This document shows positions 17,029-24,173 of a stretch of 64,000 nucleotides of DNA, in pieces (the first letter of the stretch is position 1; every line of letters begins with the position of its first letter). Below the pieces are notes generated by a model. The model searched no databases and was not told the DNA's origin. It saw nothing but the letters and a program-made list of their open reading frames with translations. The DNA is from JBBQWS01 sp038210415 (GTDB taxonomy: Bacteria > Actinomycetota > Actinomycetes > Prado026): the NCBI GenBank assembly GCA_038210415.1, contig JBBQWS010000008.1, positions 18,536 through 82,535 of the forward strand. The letters are read 5' to 3'. The translations under genes and the position numbers were made by a program.

Positions 17029-17925
17029 CTAACGCGAGCGGTTCCCCAGCACGCCGACCGCGACGCCCGTCAGAATCAGCAGGGACGACAGCGCGACCCG
17101 GAGGCCGACGGCTTCGCCCAGGAGCAGCAGGCCGCCGATCGCTGCCAGGGGCGGCGGAGCCATCTGGACGATGCCGGACTGGACCCTGGTCAGCTGTGGC
17201 AGGACCGAGTACCACAACGCGTAGCCCATGCCGGAGGCGACCGCTCCCGACAGGATCGCCAGGGTGATCCCCTTCGTTCCGGCGTGGATGGTTCCGGGCC
17301 GGATCAGCTCGACGGCGACCTCGAGACCGAGCGCCAGCGGCAGGCTCCATACGAAGTTGCGGGCGGACGTGGCGATCGGGTTGCCGCGGGTACGGCCGGC
17401 CAAGGTGTAGCTGGCCCAGGCGACTCCGGCTAGGCCCATCAGGCCGACGCCACCAGGATCGGGAGCCGAGACGCCCGGTGCGACAAGAGTGACGAGTCCG
17501 ACTGCGGCGAGGGTCAGCCCGGCCCAACCACTGAGCCCCGGCTTCTCCCCGCGGCCGATGGCCGCGGCGTACATCACGGTCTGGACGGTCCCGAACAGGA
17601 CCAACGACCCCGTCGCCGCCCCGATGCGCAAGTAGGCGAGCGAGAAGGCCGCCGCGTAGAGGAAGAGGAAGAACGACGAGCGCCACGGCACCGGTCGCAG
17701 GACCACGTCGGCGCGGCCCTTCGCGCGCACCGCGAGCAGGGCCGTCAGCGCGAGGGCGCCCGAGCCGAGCCGGATCGCGGTGAACGATGCCGCGTCGATG
17801 CTGGCCGAGTCGAGCGCCGAGCGGGTGAGGATCGAGTTGGCGGCGAAGGCCACCATCGCCAGCAGCACACCGGCGTAGACGATCACGTCCGGGTGGTGGC
17901 CCGGGTCGTCCGGCTCCTGCGGCAT
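17029..17925 (-). CDS. EamA/DMT-family transporter
   Basis: A 298-residue membrane protein with about ten helices in two EamA repeats. LLAMVAFAANSILTRSAL opens the first repeat and GLAGVAWASYTLAGR the second. The ATG at 17925 has a GGGGGAGG ribosome-binding site and a short hydrophilic start (MPQEPDDPGHHPD). The family exports metabolites or amino acids; the substrate is not predictable. It lies behind a hairpin that may terminate the ROK gene. Confidence 0.8.
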   Translation of the reverse strand: MPQEPDDPGHHPDVIVYAGVLLAMVAFAANSILTRSALDSASIDAASFTAIRLGSGALALTALLAVRAKGRADVVLRPVPWRSSFFLFLYAAAFSLAYLRIGAATGSLVLFGTVQTVMYAAAIGRGEKPGLSGWAGLTLAAVGLVTLVAPGVSAPDPGGVGLMGLAGVAWASYTLAGRTRGNPIATSARNFVWSLPLALGLEVAVELIRPGTIHAGTKGITLAILSGAVASGMGYALWYSVLPQLTRVQSGIVQMAPPPLAAIGGLLLLGEAVGLRVALSSLLILTGVAVGVLGNRSR

Positions 17926-17938
17926 GCCGGTCCTCCCC

Positions 17939-17957
17939 CACCGCACCTCCTGCGGTG
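17939..17957 (-). terminator. Short hairpin after the ROK regulator gene
   Basis: CACCGCA (17939-17945) and TGCGGTG (17951-17957) enclose a five-base CCTCC loop, 16 bases past the ROK stop codon. It abuts the ribosome-binding site of the EamA gene, so it could instead affect translation of that gene. Confidence 0.45.
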
Positions 17958-17972
17958 CCGGAAGGCTAGCGG

Positions 17973-19232
17973 TCAGTCGAGGTGCGCGGCCGGGTTGTCG
18001 AGGACGCCACGCAGCACCGCGCCGGCTGCTCCCATGATCGCGGCGTCGCCGCCGAGGCTGCTGACGCGGACGGACACCGGGTGCCACGCATGGGGGATCA
18101 CCCGGTAGGCGACCTCGCGCTCGACCGCCGGGACGAGCCAGCGGCCCAGTGCGGCGTACAACCCGCCGAGGACCACCGTGTCGACGTCGACGACGTTGAG
18201 GACCCCCGAGACCGCCAGCCCGAGCGCCGTACCGGCTTCCTCAAGAGCCTGCAGCAGCTCGGGGTCACCCGCTTCTGCGAGCTCGAGGAGCCGGCCCTGG
18301 TCGGGTTGGCCCACCATGGACGTCGTGGCCGGCGCGATGAGTCCGGCGCGGCGCAAGATCGCCTCCTGCCCCGCCACCTGCTCGAGGCAGCCGCGAGCGC
18401 CGCAGCTGCACGGCGGACCCGCGTGGTCGACGGGGAAGTGGCCGATCTCGCCGCCCCAGCCGTGCGTCCCGCGGAACAGCTCGCCGTCGATGACGATCCC
18501 GGCGCCGACGCCGATCTCGCCGGAGAGGTAGACAAAGCTGGACGGGCCGTCGGGGCGGGCGGCGGCGAGCTCGCCGAGCGCCGCGAGGTTCGCCTCGTTG
18601 TCGATGGTGAGCGGCAACGAACCGAGTCCTGGCTGGCCCCAGAGCAGGGCGCGCACGTCGAGGTCGTGCCAGCCGAGGTTGGGGGCAACCCGCAGGATGC
18701 CGGTGCGCGACTCGACCAGCCCGGGTACGGCCAGGGTCGCTCCTGCCACGGGCAGGCTCACGAGGTTCGCGGTGGCGAGCGCGGCCCGGACCAGCTCGGC
18801 GGCCCCGGCGACGGCCTGGGCGGGGGTGAGGCGGCGCTGGTCCTCGATGACGACGCTCCGGTACCGCACCGTACCGGTGAGATCGACCAGGCACACGGCC
18901 ACGTAGTCGATGTTGATCTCCACTCCGAGCGCACCCGCACCGGCCCCCGCGACGACCAGTCCGGTCGCGGGTCGGCCGGCGCCGGTACGTGGCTCGGGCG
19001 CGAGCTCGGCGACCAGCCCGCCGGCGACCAGGGAGTCGACCAGGGACGAGACGGTGGCCCGGGTGAGCCCGGTCGTCGCTGCGATGTCCGCGCGCGAGAC
19101 CGGCTGCGGGGCTTCGGCGATCCGGCGCAGGACGACGGCGAGGTTGTGGTCGCGGACGCCCTGCTGCCGGGCTGGGCGGTCAGCCCGACGCTCGACCGGG
19201 AGCAGAACGGTCACAAGGCTTGACACTGTCAC
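17973..19232 (-). CDS. ROK-family transcriptional repressor, XylR-like
   Basis: A 419-residue regulator with an N-terminal winged helix-turn-helix (VSRADIAATTGLTRATVSSLVDSLV) and a C-terminal ROK sugar-kinase-like domain. It shows LGVEINIDYVAVCLVDL, GEIGHFPVDHAGPPCSCGARGCLE (zinc-binding CxCGxxGCxE) and VVLGG. It is divergent from xylose isomerase, so control by xylose is the simplest reading. The GTG at 19232 places the start inside the -35 of the xylA promoter. A second GTG at 19214 would avoid this and still keep the whole DNA-binding domain. Confidence 0.85.
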   Translation of the reverse strand: MTVSSLVTVLLPVERRADRPARQQGVRDHNLAVVLRRIAEAPQPVSRADIAATTGLTRATVSSLVDSLVAGGLVAELAPEPRTGAGRPATGLVVAGAGAGALGVEINIDYVAVCLVDLTGTVRYRSVVIEDQRRLTPAQAVAGAAELVRAALATANLVSLPVAGATLAVPGLVESRTGILRVAPNLGWHDLDVRALLWGQPGLGSLPLTIDNEANLAALGELAAARPDGPSSFVYLSGEIGVGAGIVIDGELFRGTHGWGGEIGHFPVDHAGPPCSCGARGCLEQVAGQEAILRRAGLIAPATTSMVGQPDQGRLLELAEAGDPELLQALEEAGTALGLAVSGVLNVVDVDTVVLGGLYAALGRWLVPAVEREVAYRVIPHAWHPVSVRVSSLGGDAAIMGAAGAVLRGVLDNPAAHLD

Positions 19233-19274
19233 ATCCGGCCAATAAGTTCAAGTAACAAACTATTTGCCGAGGAG
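19220..19274 (+). promoter_or_regulatory. xylA promoter and probable ROK operator
   Basis: TTGACA (19220-19225), 17 bases, then TAAGTT (19243-19248), then an AT-rich AAGTAACAAACTATTT stretch and a GAGGAG ribosome-binding site six bases before the xylA ATG. The AT-rich island stands out in this GC-rich DNA and is a natural place for the divergent ROK protein to bind. The operator limits are not defined by a clear palindrome. Confidence 0.6.
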
Positions 19275-19280
19275 CCTGCC

Positions 19281-20450
19281 ATGTCACTCGAACCGACCCC
19301 AGCGGACAAGTTCACCTTCGGCCTGTGGACGGTGGGCTGGCAGGCCCGGGACCCGTTCGGCGACCCGACCCGGGCGCCGATCGACCCGGTCGAGTCGGTG
19401 CACCGGCTGGCCGAGCTCGGCGCGTACGGCGTCACCTTCCACGACGACGACCTGATCCCGTTCGGCTCCGACGACGACACCCGTACCGGGCTGATCGAGC
19501 GGTTCAGCAAGGCCCTCGCGGAGACCGGCATGACGGTGCCGATGATGACCACGAACCTTTTCTCGCACCCGGTGTTCAAGGACGGTGCGTTCACGTCCAA
19601 CGACCGGTCGGTGCGCCGGTTCGCGCTGCGCAAGACGATGCGCAACCTCGACCTCGCAGCCGAGCTGGGGGCGTCAACGTACGTGTTCTGGGGTGGTCGC
19701 GAAGGCACCGAGACCGACGCGGCGAAGGACGTCCGGGTCGCGCTCGACCGCTACCGCGAAGGCATCGACACGTTGGCGCAGTACGTCACCGACAAGGGCT
19801 ACGGGATCCGGTTCGCTCTGGAGCCCAAGCCGAACGAGCCCCGGGGCGACATCCTGCTGCCGACGATCGGGCACGCGCTCGCGTTCATCAGCACACTCGA
19901 CCACCACGACATGGTCGGGGTGAACCCCGAGGTGGGCCACGAGCAGATGGCCGGGCTCAACTTCGTGCACGGCATCGCACAGGCTCTCTGGCAGGGCAAG
20001 CTCTTCCACATCGACCTGAACGGTCAGCACGGACCGAAGTTCGACCAGGACCTCATGTTCGGGCACGGCGACGTGCTCAGTGCCTTCTTCCTGGTCGACC
20101 TGTTGGAGAACAGCGACTACACCGGGCCGCGGCACTTCGACTACAAGCCGCTGCGTACCGAGGACCTCGCCGGAGTCTGGGCCTCGGCAGCGGCGAACAT
20201 GCGCACCTACCTGATGCTCAAAGAGCGGGCGGCCGCGTTCCGGGCCGATCCGGCGGTGCAGGCGGCGATGCTGGTCAGCAAGCAGGACCAGCTGGCGCAG
20301 CCGACACTGGCCGCCGGAGAGTCGTACGCCGACCTGCTGACCGACCGGTCGGCCTACGAGGACTTCGACGCCGAGGCGGTCGCGGCAGCCGGGTACGACT
20401 ACACGACCCTGGACCAGCTCGCCGTGGAGCACCTGCTCGGCGCCCGCTGA
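19281..20450 (+). CDS. xylA: Xylose isomerase
   Basis: A 389-residue TIM-barrel enzyme converting D-xylose to D-xylulose (and glucose to fructose). Actinobacterial class I signatures are complete: FHDDDLIPFG with the catalytic His, VFWGGREG, ALEPKPNEPRGDI (metal Glu), VGVNPEVGHEQMAGLNF and LFHIDLNGQHG. Length is normal. The start ATG has a good ribosome-binding site. No xylulokinase follows: a dispersed repeat copy begins 18 bases after the stop. Confidence 0.95.
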   Translation: MSLEPTPADKFTFGLWTVGWQARDPFGDPTRAPIDPVESVHRLAELGAYGVTFHDDDLIPFGSDDDTRTGLIERFSKALAETGMTVPMMTTNLFSHPVFKDGAFTSNDRSVRRFALRKTMRNLDLAAELGASTYVFWGGREGTETDAAKDVRVALDRYREGIDTLAQYVTDKGYGIRFALEPKPNEPRGDILLPTIGHALAFISTLDHHDMVGVNPEVGHEQMAGLNFVHGIAQALWQGKLFHIDLNGQHGPKFDQDLMFGHGDVLSAFFLVDLLENSDYTGPRHFDYKPLRTEDLAGVWASAAANMRTYLMLKERAAAFRADPAVQAAMLVSKQDQLAQPTLAAGESYADLLTDRSAYEDFDAEAVAAAGYDYTTLDQLAVEHLLGAR

Positions 20451-20468
20451 CGGGCCACCCCGGGCGGC

Positions 20469-20514
20469 ACCCCTTCCGCCACCAGGGTCCCTTCATGCCG
20501 CTAGACCGCGGTCT
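20469..20514 (+). repeat. Dispersed border repeat, copy D
   Basis: CCGCCACCAGGGTCCC followed by TTCATGCCGCTAGACCGCG. It is located between the convergent xylA and 20602 genes. The AGGGTCCCTT core forms a near-perfect small palindrome. It has no inverted partner within 8 kb. Confidence 0.8.
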
Positions 20515-20601
20515 GATTCCCCGGTCGAGCCGGGGCCCGGTGCCGCGGTGGGTGCAGCCGACGGGCGAGCCGGGCCACGTCCTGGTCGAGGTCGCTCCGG
20601 G

Positions 20602-21177
20602 CTAGGCGCTGGTGCCGCTCGCGGTCGGTGCTCCGGGTGCGACCGGCACACCCGGTCCGCCACGGCTCTCGCCGGGTCCGCCGGGTCCGCGCTGGCCGGG
20701 GATCCGGTTGGCCTGCTCGGTGGCGCGAGCCACGAGGTCCTTGCTCATCTGGTCGGCCTGGGCCTGGGTGAGTCGTCCGGCCTTCACCGCGGCGGCGAGC
20801 TCGGTCTTCTCCTGGGCGACGATGGCGTCGATGACGGTCTGCAGGGCGACGCCCTTGGCCTTGGCGATGGTCGCCAGAGACTTGCCGGTCATGAGCTGGG
20901 TACGCAGGTCGGTCTCGGTCAAGCCCAGCGCCTTGGCCACGGCGGCCAGCTCGGCGCCGCGGCCCGGCCCGCCTGGCCCGTGCCCGTCCGGCCCGTGCCC
21001 GTCCGGCCCGTGCCCGTCCGGCCCGGGTGCACCGATGCTGCTGGCCGACGGCTTCACGGCGGAGTCCGCAGCGGCGATGCCGACCTGCGACAGCGCGGCG
21101 GCACCGATGGCCACAGTGCCGAGGACTCCGGCGGCGGCCCAAGCGGCCGTCCGCTTCGTGCGGGGGGTCAGGCTCAT
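20602..21177 (-). CDS. Exported protein with GPDGH repeats, probable target of the adjacent two-component system
   Basis: A 191-residue protein. ATG at 21177 has an AGGAG site seven bases upstream. An N-terminal signal or anchor helix (AAWAAAGVLGTVAIGAAAL) is followed by a GPDGH repeat (three units), then a helical domain (LGLTETDLRTQLMTGKSLATIAKAKGV) of the kind seen in secreted DUF2680-like proteins, and a Gly/Pro-rich tail. It lies directly downstream of the sensor kinase gene on the same strand, behind three boxes spaced 11 bp like those before the response regulator. Function is unknown; an envelope-stress role is a guess from context. Confidence 0.65.
   Translation of the reverse strand: MSLTPRTKRTAAWAAAGVLGTVAIGAAALSQVGIAAADSAVKPSASSIGAPGPDGHGPDGHGPDGHGPGGPGRGAELAAVAKALGLTETDLRTQLMTGKSLATIAKAKGVALQTVIDAIVAQEKTELAAAVKAGRLTQAQADQMSKDLVARATEQANRIPGQRGPGGPGESRGGPGVPVAPGAPTASGTSA
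20983..21027 (-). repeat. Three tandem 15-bp units encoding GPDGH
   Basis: CCCGTCCGGCCCGTG occurs at 20983 and 20998, and with two end changes at 21013. The period is 15 bp (five codons), so gain or loss of units keeps the reading frame of the exported protein. Confidence 0.8.
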
Positions 21178-21250
21178 GACAGCTCCTGGAGATCGAAGGG
21201 TCGGCCGGTCGACCGTGCTCACCAGAGTGCCGTCGCGACCTTAGCCGTCT

Positions 21251-21277
21251 CTCAGGCCAGGCTGTGATTGGGCTGAG
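21251..21277 (-). promoter_or_regulatory. Triple 11-bp-spaced boxes upstream of the exported-protein gene
   Basis: CTCAG (21251-21255), CTGTG (21262-21266) and CTGAG (21273-21277) start exactly 11 bases apart. They overlap the sensor-kinase stop codon and lie about 75 bases before the 21177 start. The arrangement repeats the boxes at 23414-23440. Direct repeats with one helical turn spacing are typical for OmpR/PhoB-type regulators. Confidence 0.55.
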
Positions 21278-22676
21278 AATCCGCGGCTTCTTGCGGCCGA
21301 ACGGGTGACGTCGGAGCCAGCGGCAGCTCGATCGAGAAACGCGCTCCTCCGTCGCTGCGGTTCTCGGCCCACGCCCGGCCGTCGTGAGCGCTCATGGTCG
21401 CGGCGACGATGGCCAGTCCGAGACCGGTGCCGCCGGAGGCTCGTGAGCGTGACTCCTCGGCGCGGTAGAACCGATCGAAGACGCGTACGAGATCGGCTTC
21501 GGGCAGCCCCTGCCCCCTGTCCTCGACGAACATGGTCGCCCGGTCGCGGGAGTGGCTGACGACGACGTGGATGGGAGTACCGGACGGTGTGTGCCGCGCG
21601 GCGTTGCCGATGAGGTTTCCGACGACCTGGCGCAGCTGGTGCTCGTCGCCGAGCACTACGGCCGAGTCTGCGTCGAGGGTGATCGGGCGGTCGTGGTCGA
21701 TCGCCCGTACGTCGGAGCAGGCGTCCGCTGCAAGCACGGACAGGTCGACGGGCGCCCGCTCCTCGCTCCGGCCTTCGTCGAGCCGGGCCAACGAGAGCAG
21801 GTCGTCGACCAGGCGGCTCATGCGGGCCGACTCGTCCTCGATCCGGCGCATGGCGGTGGCGGTGTCCTCGGGTCGGCGATCCGCGCCGCGACGGAACAGC
21901 TCGGCGTAGCCGCGGATGGAGGTGAGCGGTGTACGCAACTCGTGCGAGGCGTCGGCGAGGAACCGGCGCATCTTCTGCTCGGACGCTGCCCGGGCTCGCG
22001 CCGACTCCTCGATCCGGCCCAGCATGACGTTGAGCGCGACCCCCAGCCGACCCACCTCGGTGCGCGGGTCCGGCTCGTCGACCCGCTTGGACAGGTCGCC
22101 GGCGGCGATCTGGGCGGCGGTGAACTCCATCCGACGCAGCGGCCGCAGGCCGACGCCGACGACGTACCAGACGAGCAGGCCCAGCCCCAGCAGCACCGAC
22201 ACGGAGACCATGAACTCGACGAGCAGCATCTGCCGCAGCGTGCTGGCCACCCCGTCGAGCGGGAACGCGAGCAACAACGTGCCGTGGGGCGATCCCGTCG
22301 TCGTGACCATGCGGAAGGCTGGCCCGGACGGCTGCGGGACGGTGACCGGGACGTTCGTGACGAACTTGCTCGGGATCACCGCCGGCGCGGGCGTTGTCTT
22401 CGTCTCGGTGACGACACCCTCGGGTGACGTCAGCTGGGCGTACGCACCGTTCGCATTGACGGGCGGGCGCCCGCCGTCGCCGCGTTCGCCGGAGAGCCCG
22501 TCGGCGTACGCGGGTGCGGCGGAGAACAGCTGCTCGTCGACCCGCTCGATCAGCGACCGGTCGAGCAGGGTGTACGTCACGAAGCCGGTGACGAGCAGCC
22601 CGAGGGCTGCCAGCACCATGAGGCCGAGGGCCAGCCTGGCGCGCAGGGTCATGCCTCGGCCCAGACGCACGGTCAC
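21252..22676 (-). CDS. Sensor histidine kinase
   Basis: A 474-residue membrane kinase with a transmembrane helix near residues 12-34, an extracytoplasmic sensor region of ~130 residues, a second helix around 160-185 and a HAMP linker. DASHELRTPLTSIRGYAELF holds the phosphorylated His (around residue 245). The ATPase domain has NLIGNAARH, DRGQGLP and GGTGLGLAI. Start GTG at 22676 overlaps the response regulator stop (GTGA). An in-frame ATG eight codons later is an alternative. The overall plan resembles MprB/TcrY-type kinases. The signal is unknown. Confidence 0.88.
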   Translation of the reverse strand: MTVRLGRGMTLRARLALGLMVLAALGLLVTGFVTYTLLDRSLIERVDEQLFSAAPAYADGLSGERGDGGRPPVNANGAYAQLTSPEGVVTETKTTPAPAVIPSKFVTNVPVTVPQPSGPAFRMVTTTGSPHGTLLLAFPLDGVASTLRQMLLVEFMVSVSVLLGLGLLVWYVVGVGLRPLRRMEFTAAQIAAGDLSKRVDEPDPRTEVGRLGVALNVMLGRIEESARARAASEQKMRRFLADASHELRTPLTSIRGYAELFRRGADRRPEDTATAMRRIEDESARMSRLVDDLLSLARLDEGRSEERAPVDLSVLAADACSDVRAIDHDRPITLDADSAVVLGDEHQLRQVVGNLIGNAARHTPSGTPIHVVVSHSRDRATMFVEDRGQGLPEADLVRVFDRFYRAEESRSRASGGTGLGLAIVAATMSAHDGRAWAENRSDGGARFSIELPLAPTSPVRPQEAADSQPNHSLA

Positions 22677-23380
22677 TCCCTTGGCAGGCGGAGCGAGTAC
22701 CCGACGCCCCGAACCGTCTGGATGAGCTGCGGCCCACCCGTGTCGATCTTCTTGCGCAGGTAGCTGATGTAGGTCTCGAGCACGCGGGCGTCACCACCGA
22801 AGTCGTAGTCCCAGACGTGGTCGAGCAGCTGTCCGCGCGTGAGCACCTTACGGGCGTTGATCAACAGGTAGTGCAGCAGGCGGTACTCGGTGGCCGTGAG
22901 GTCGATCGGGGTCTGGTCGCGCCAGACCTCCCTGGTCTCCTCGTCGAGGGTGAGGTCGGCGTACGTGACCCGGCTGGCCGAGCCGTCGTCGCCATACGTG
23001 CGGCGCAGGATGACGTTGATCCGCGCGACGAGCTCGGCGAGGCTGAACGGTTTGGTGACGTAGTCGTCGCCGCCGATGGTCAGGCCGCGCACCTTGTCCT
23101 CGGTCGTGTCGCGGGCGGTGAGGAAGAGCACGGGGACGTCCTGCCCGTCGCGGCGGAGCCGACGTGCGACCTCGAAGCCGTCGAAGTCGGGCAGCATGAC
23201 GTCGAGGACGATGAGGTTGGGCCGCTGCTCCGCCACGGCGGCGAGCGCGCTGATCCCGCTGTCGGCGATGGCGACGTCGAAGCCTTCGTAGCGCAGCGCC
23301 GTGGCGAGGAGCTCGTTGATGCTGGTCTCGTCGTCGACAACGAGCACGCGGTACTGGTCGGCGCGGGCGGCGGTCTGCAT
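22673..23380 (-). CDS. OmpR-family response regulator, MprA/TrcR-like
   Basis: A 235-residue regulator. The receiver has VLVVDDE, LIVLDVMLPDFDGFE (phosphorylated Asp), FLTARD and DDYVTKPFS. The DNA-binding winged helix has ATEYRLLHYLL and RVLETYISYLRKKID...VRGVGYSL. ATG at 23380 fits the receiver start; sequence further upstream is non-coding. It is the first gene of the pair with the kinase. Three CTGAG boxes spaced 11 bp lie just upstream and probably mediate autoregulation. Confidence 0.88.
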   Translation of the reverse strand: MQTAARADQYRVLVVDDETSINELLATALRYEGFDVAIADSGISALAAVAEQRPNLIVLDVMLPDFDGFEVARRLRRDGQDVPVLFLTARDTTEDKVRGLTIGGDDYVTKPFSLAELVARINVILRRTYGDDGSASRVTYADLTLDEETREVWRDQTPIDLTATEYRLLHYLLINARKVLTRGQLLDHVWDYDFGGDARVLETYISYLRKKIDTGGPQLIQTVRGVGYSLRLPRE

Positions 23381-23413
23381 ACGAGAACTGTCGCATGCGC
23401 GCCCGAGCAGAGT

Positions 23414-23440
23414 CTGAGTGAAGGCTGAGAGTTTCCTGAG
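23414..23440 (-). promoter_or_regulatory. Triple CTGAG boxes at exact 11-bp spacing, likely autoregulatory site
   Basis: CTGAG starts at 23414, 23425 and 23436. On the coding strand this reads as CTCAG direct repeats, ~35-60 bases before the regulator ATG. The pattern is close to the published MprA-type box of paired (T)CTCAG repeats in mycobacteria. Confidence 0.65.
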
Positions 23441-23488
23441 TCGCGAAGTCGAGTCCCCCACCGCCCCTGATGGGGCACCATCACCCCC

Positions 23489-23935
23489 ATGGACCCTCGC
23501 CCGCCCGTGCCCCCGTTCACGCTGGAGACGGCCCGCGCCAAGGTGCAGGCGGCCGAGGACGCGTGGAACAGCCGCGACCCCGGGCGGGTCTCGTTGGCGT
23601 ACACGCCGGACTCGGTCTGGCGCAACCGCAGCGAGTTCCTCTCCGGCCGGCCGGCCATCGTCGAGTTCCTCACCCGCAAGTGGGAACGCGAGCACGACTA
23701 CGTCCTGCGCAAGGAGCTCTGGGCCAGCACCGACAATCGGATCGCCGTCCGGTTCCAGTACGAGTGGCACGACGACGAGGGCCAGTGGTGGCGGTCGTAC
23801 GGCAACGAGAACTGGCAGTTCGACGCACTCGGCTACATGAGTCGCCGCGAGGCCAGCATCAACGACGTGTTGATCGACGAGCGCGACCGCACGATGTTCG
23901 CTCCGCGTGCACCGGGTGAGGCGCCGCGCTTCTAG
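23489..23935 (+). CDS. DUF1348 / NTF2-like protein
   Basis: A 148-residue protein with VQAAEDAWNSRDP, YTPDSVWRNRSEFL, GRPAIVEFLTRKW and RFQYEWHDDEGQWWRSYGNENW, the DUF1348 consensus. The fold is a cone-shaped alpha+beta barrel like SnoaL/NTF2. No catalytic function is established for the family. It stands alone and its stop overlaps the convergent fdsD stop. Confidence 0.85.
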   Translation: MDPRPPVPPFTLETARAKVQAAEDAWNSRDPGRVSLAYTPDSVWRNRSEFLSGRPAIVEFLTRKWEREHDYVLRKELWASTDNRIAVRFQYEWHDDEGQWWRSYGNENWQFDALGYMSRREASINDVLIDERDRTMFAPRAPGEAPRF

Positions 23936-24162
23936 CGCCTGACGGAGAGCGAGCGCGCTGCCGTCAGCGGCACCGGGTCGAGGCCGTCGCCGCCCTCGTC
24001 GACGTAGCGCACGAGCTGGTCGCGCATGCTCGGCGCCCAGAACGAATGCAGGTGCGCTGCGACCTCGTTCGACGCGACGTCGGACCGGTGGTGGCTGAAG
24101 TTCTTGGCGATCTGGTTGGCCATGCGCACCAGGGCGCCGATGTCGGTCTCGTGATCGCTCAT
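23932..24162 (-). CDS. fdsD: Formate dehydrogenase delta subunit
   Basis: A 76-residue protein of the FdsD family: IGALVRMANQIAKNFSHHRSDVASNEVAAHL, then FWAPSMRDQLVRYVDEGG, is the family signature. FdsD is a small subunit of NAD-dependent molybdenum formate dehydrogenases, needed for full activity in some systems. ATG at 24162 is chosen; the frame is open further upstream only because it lies antisense or within the fdsA end. It follows fdsA by 11 bases. FdsC, the usual chaperone between A and D, is missing here. Confidence 0.85.
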   Translation of the reverse strand: MSDHETDIGALVRMANQIAKNFSHHRSDVASNEVAAHLHSFWAPSMRDQLVRYVDEGGDGLDPVPLTAARSLSVRR

Positions 24163-24173
24163 CGCGTCCCTGC

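Noticed and set aside
20983..21027. Possible short CRISPR-like array
   Set aside because: The units are contiguous 15-bp coding repeats without spacers, inside a secreted-protein gene.
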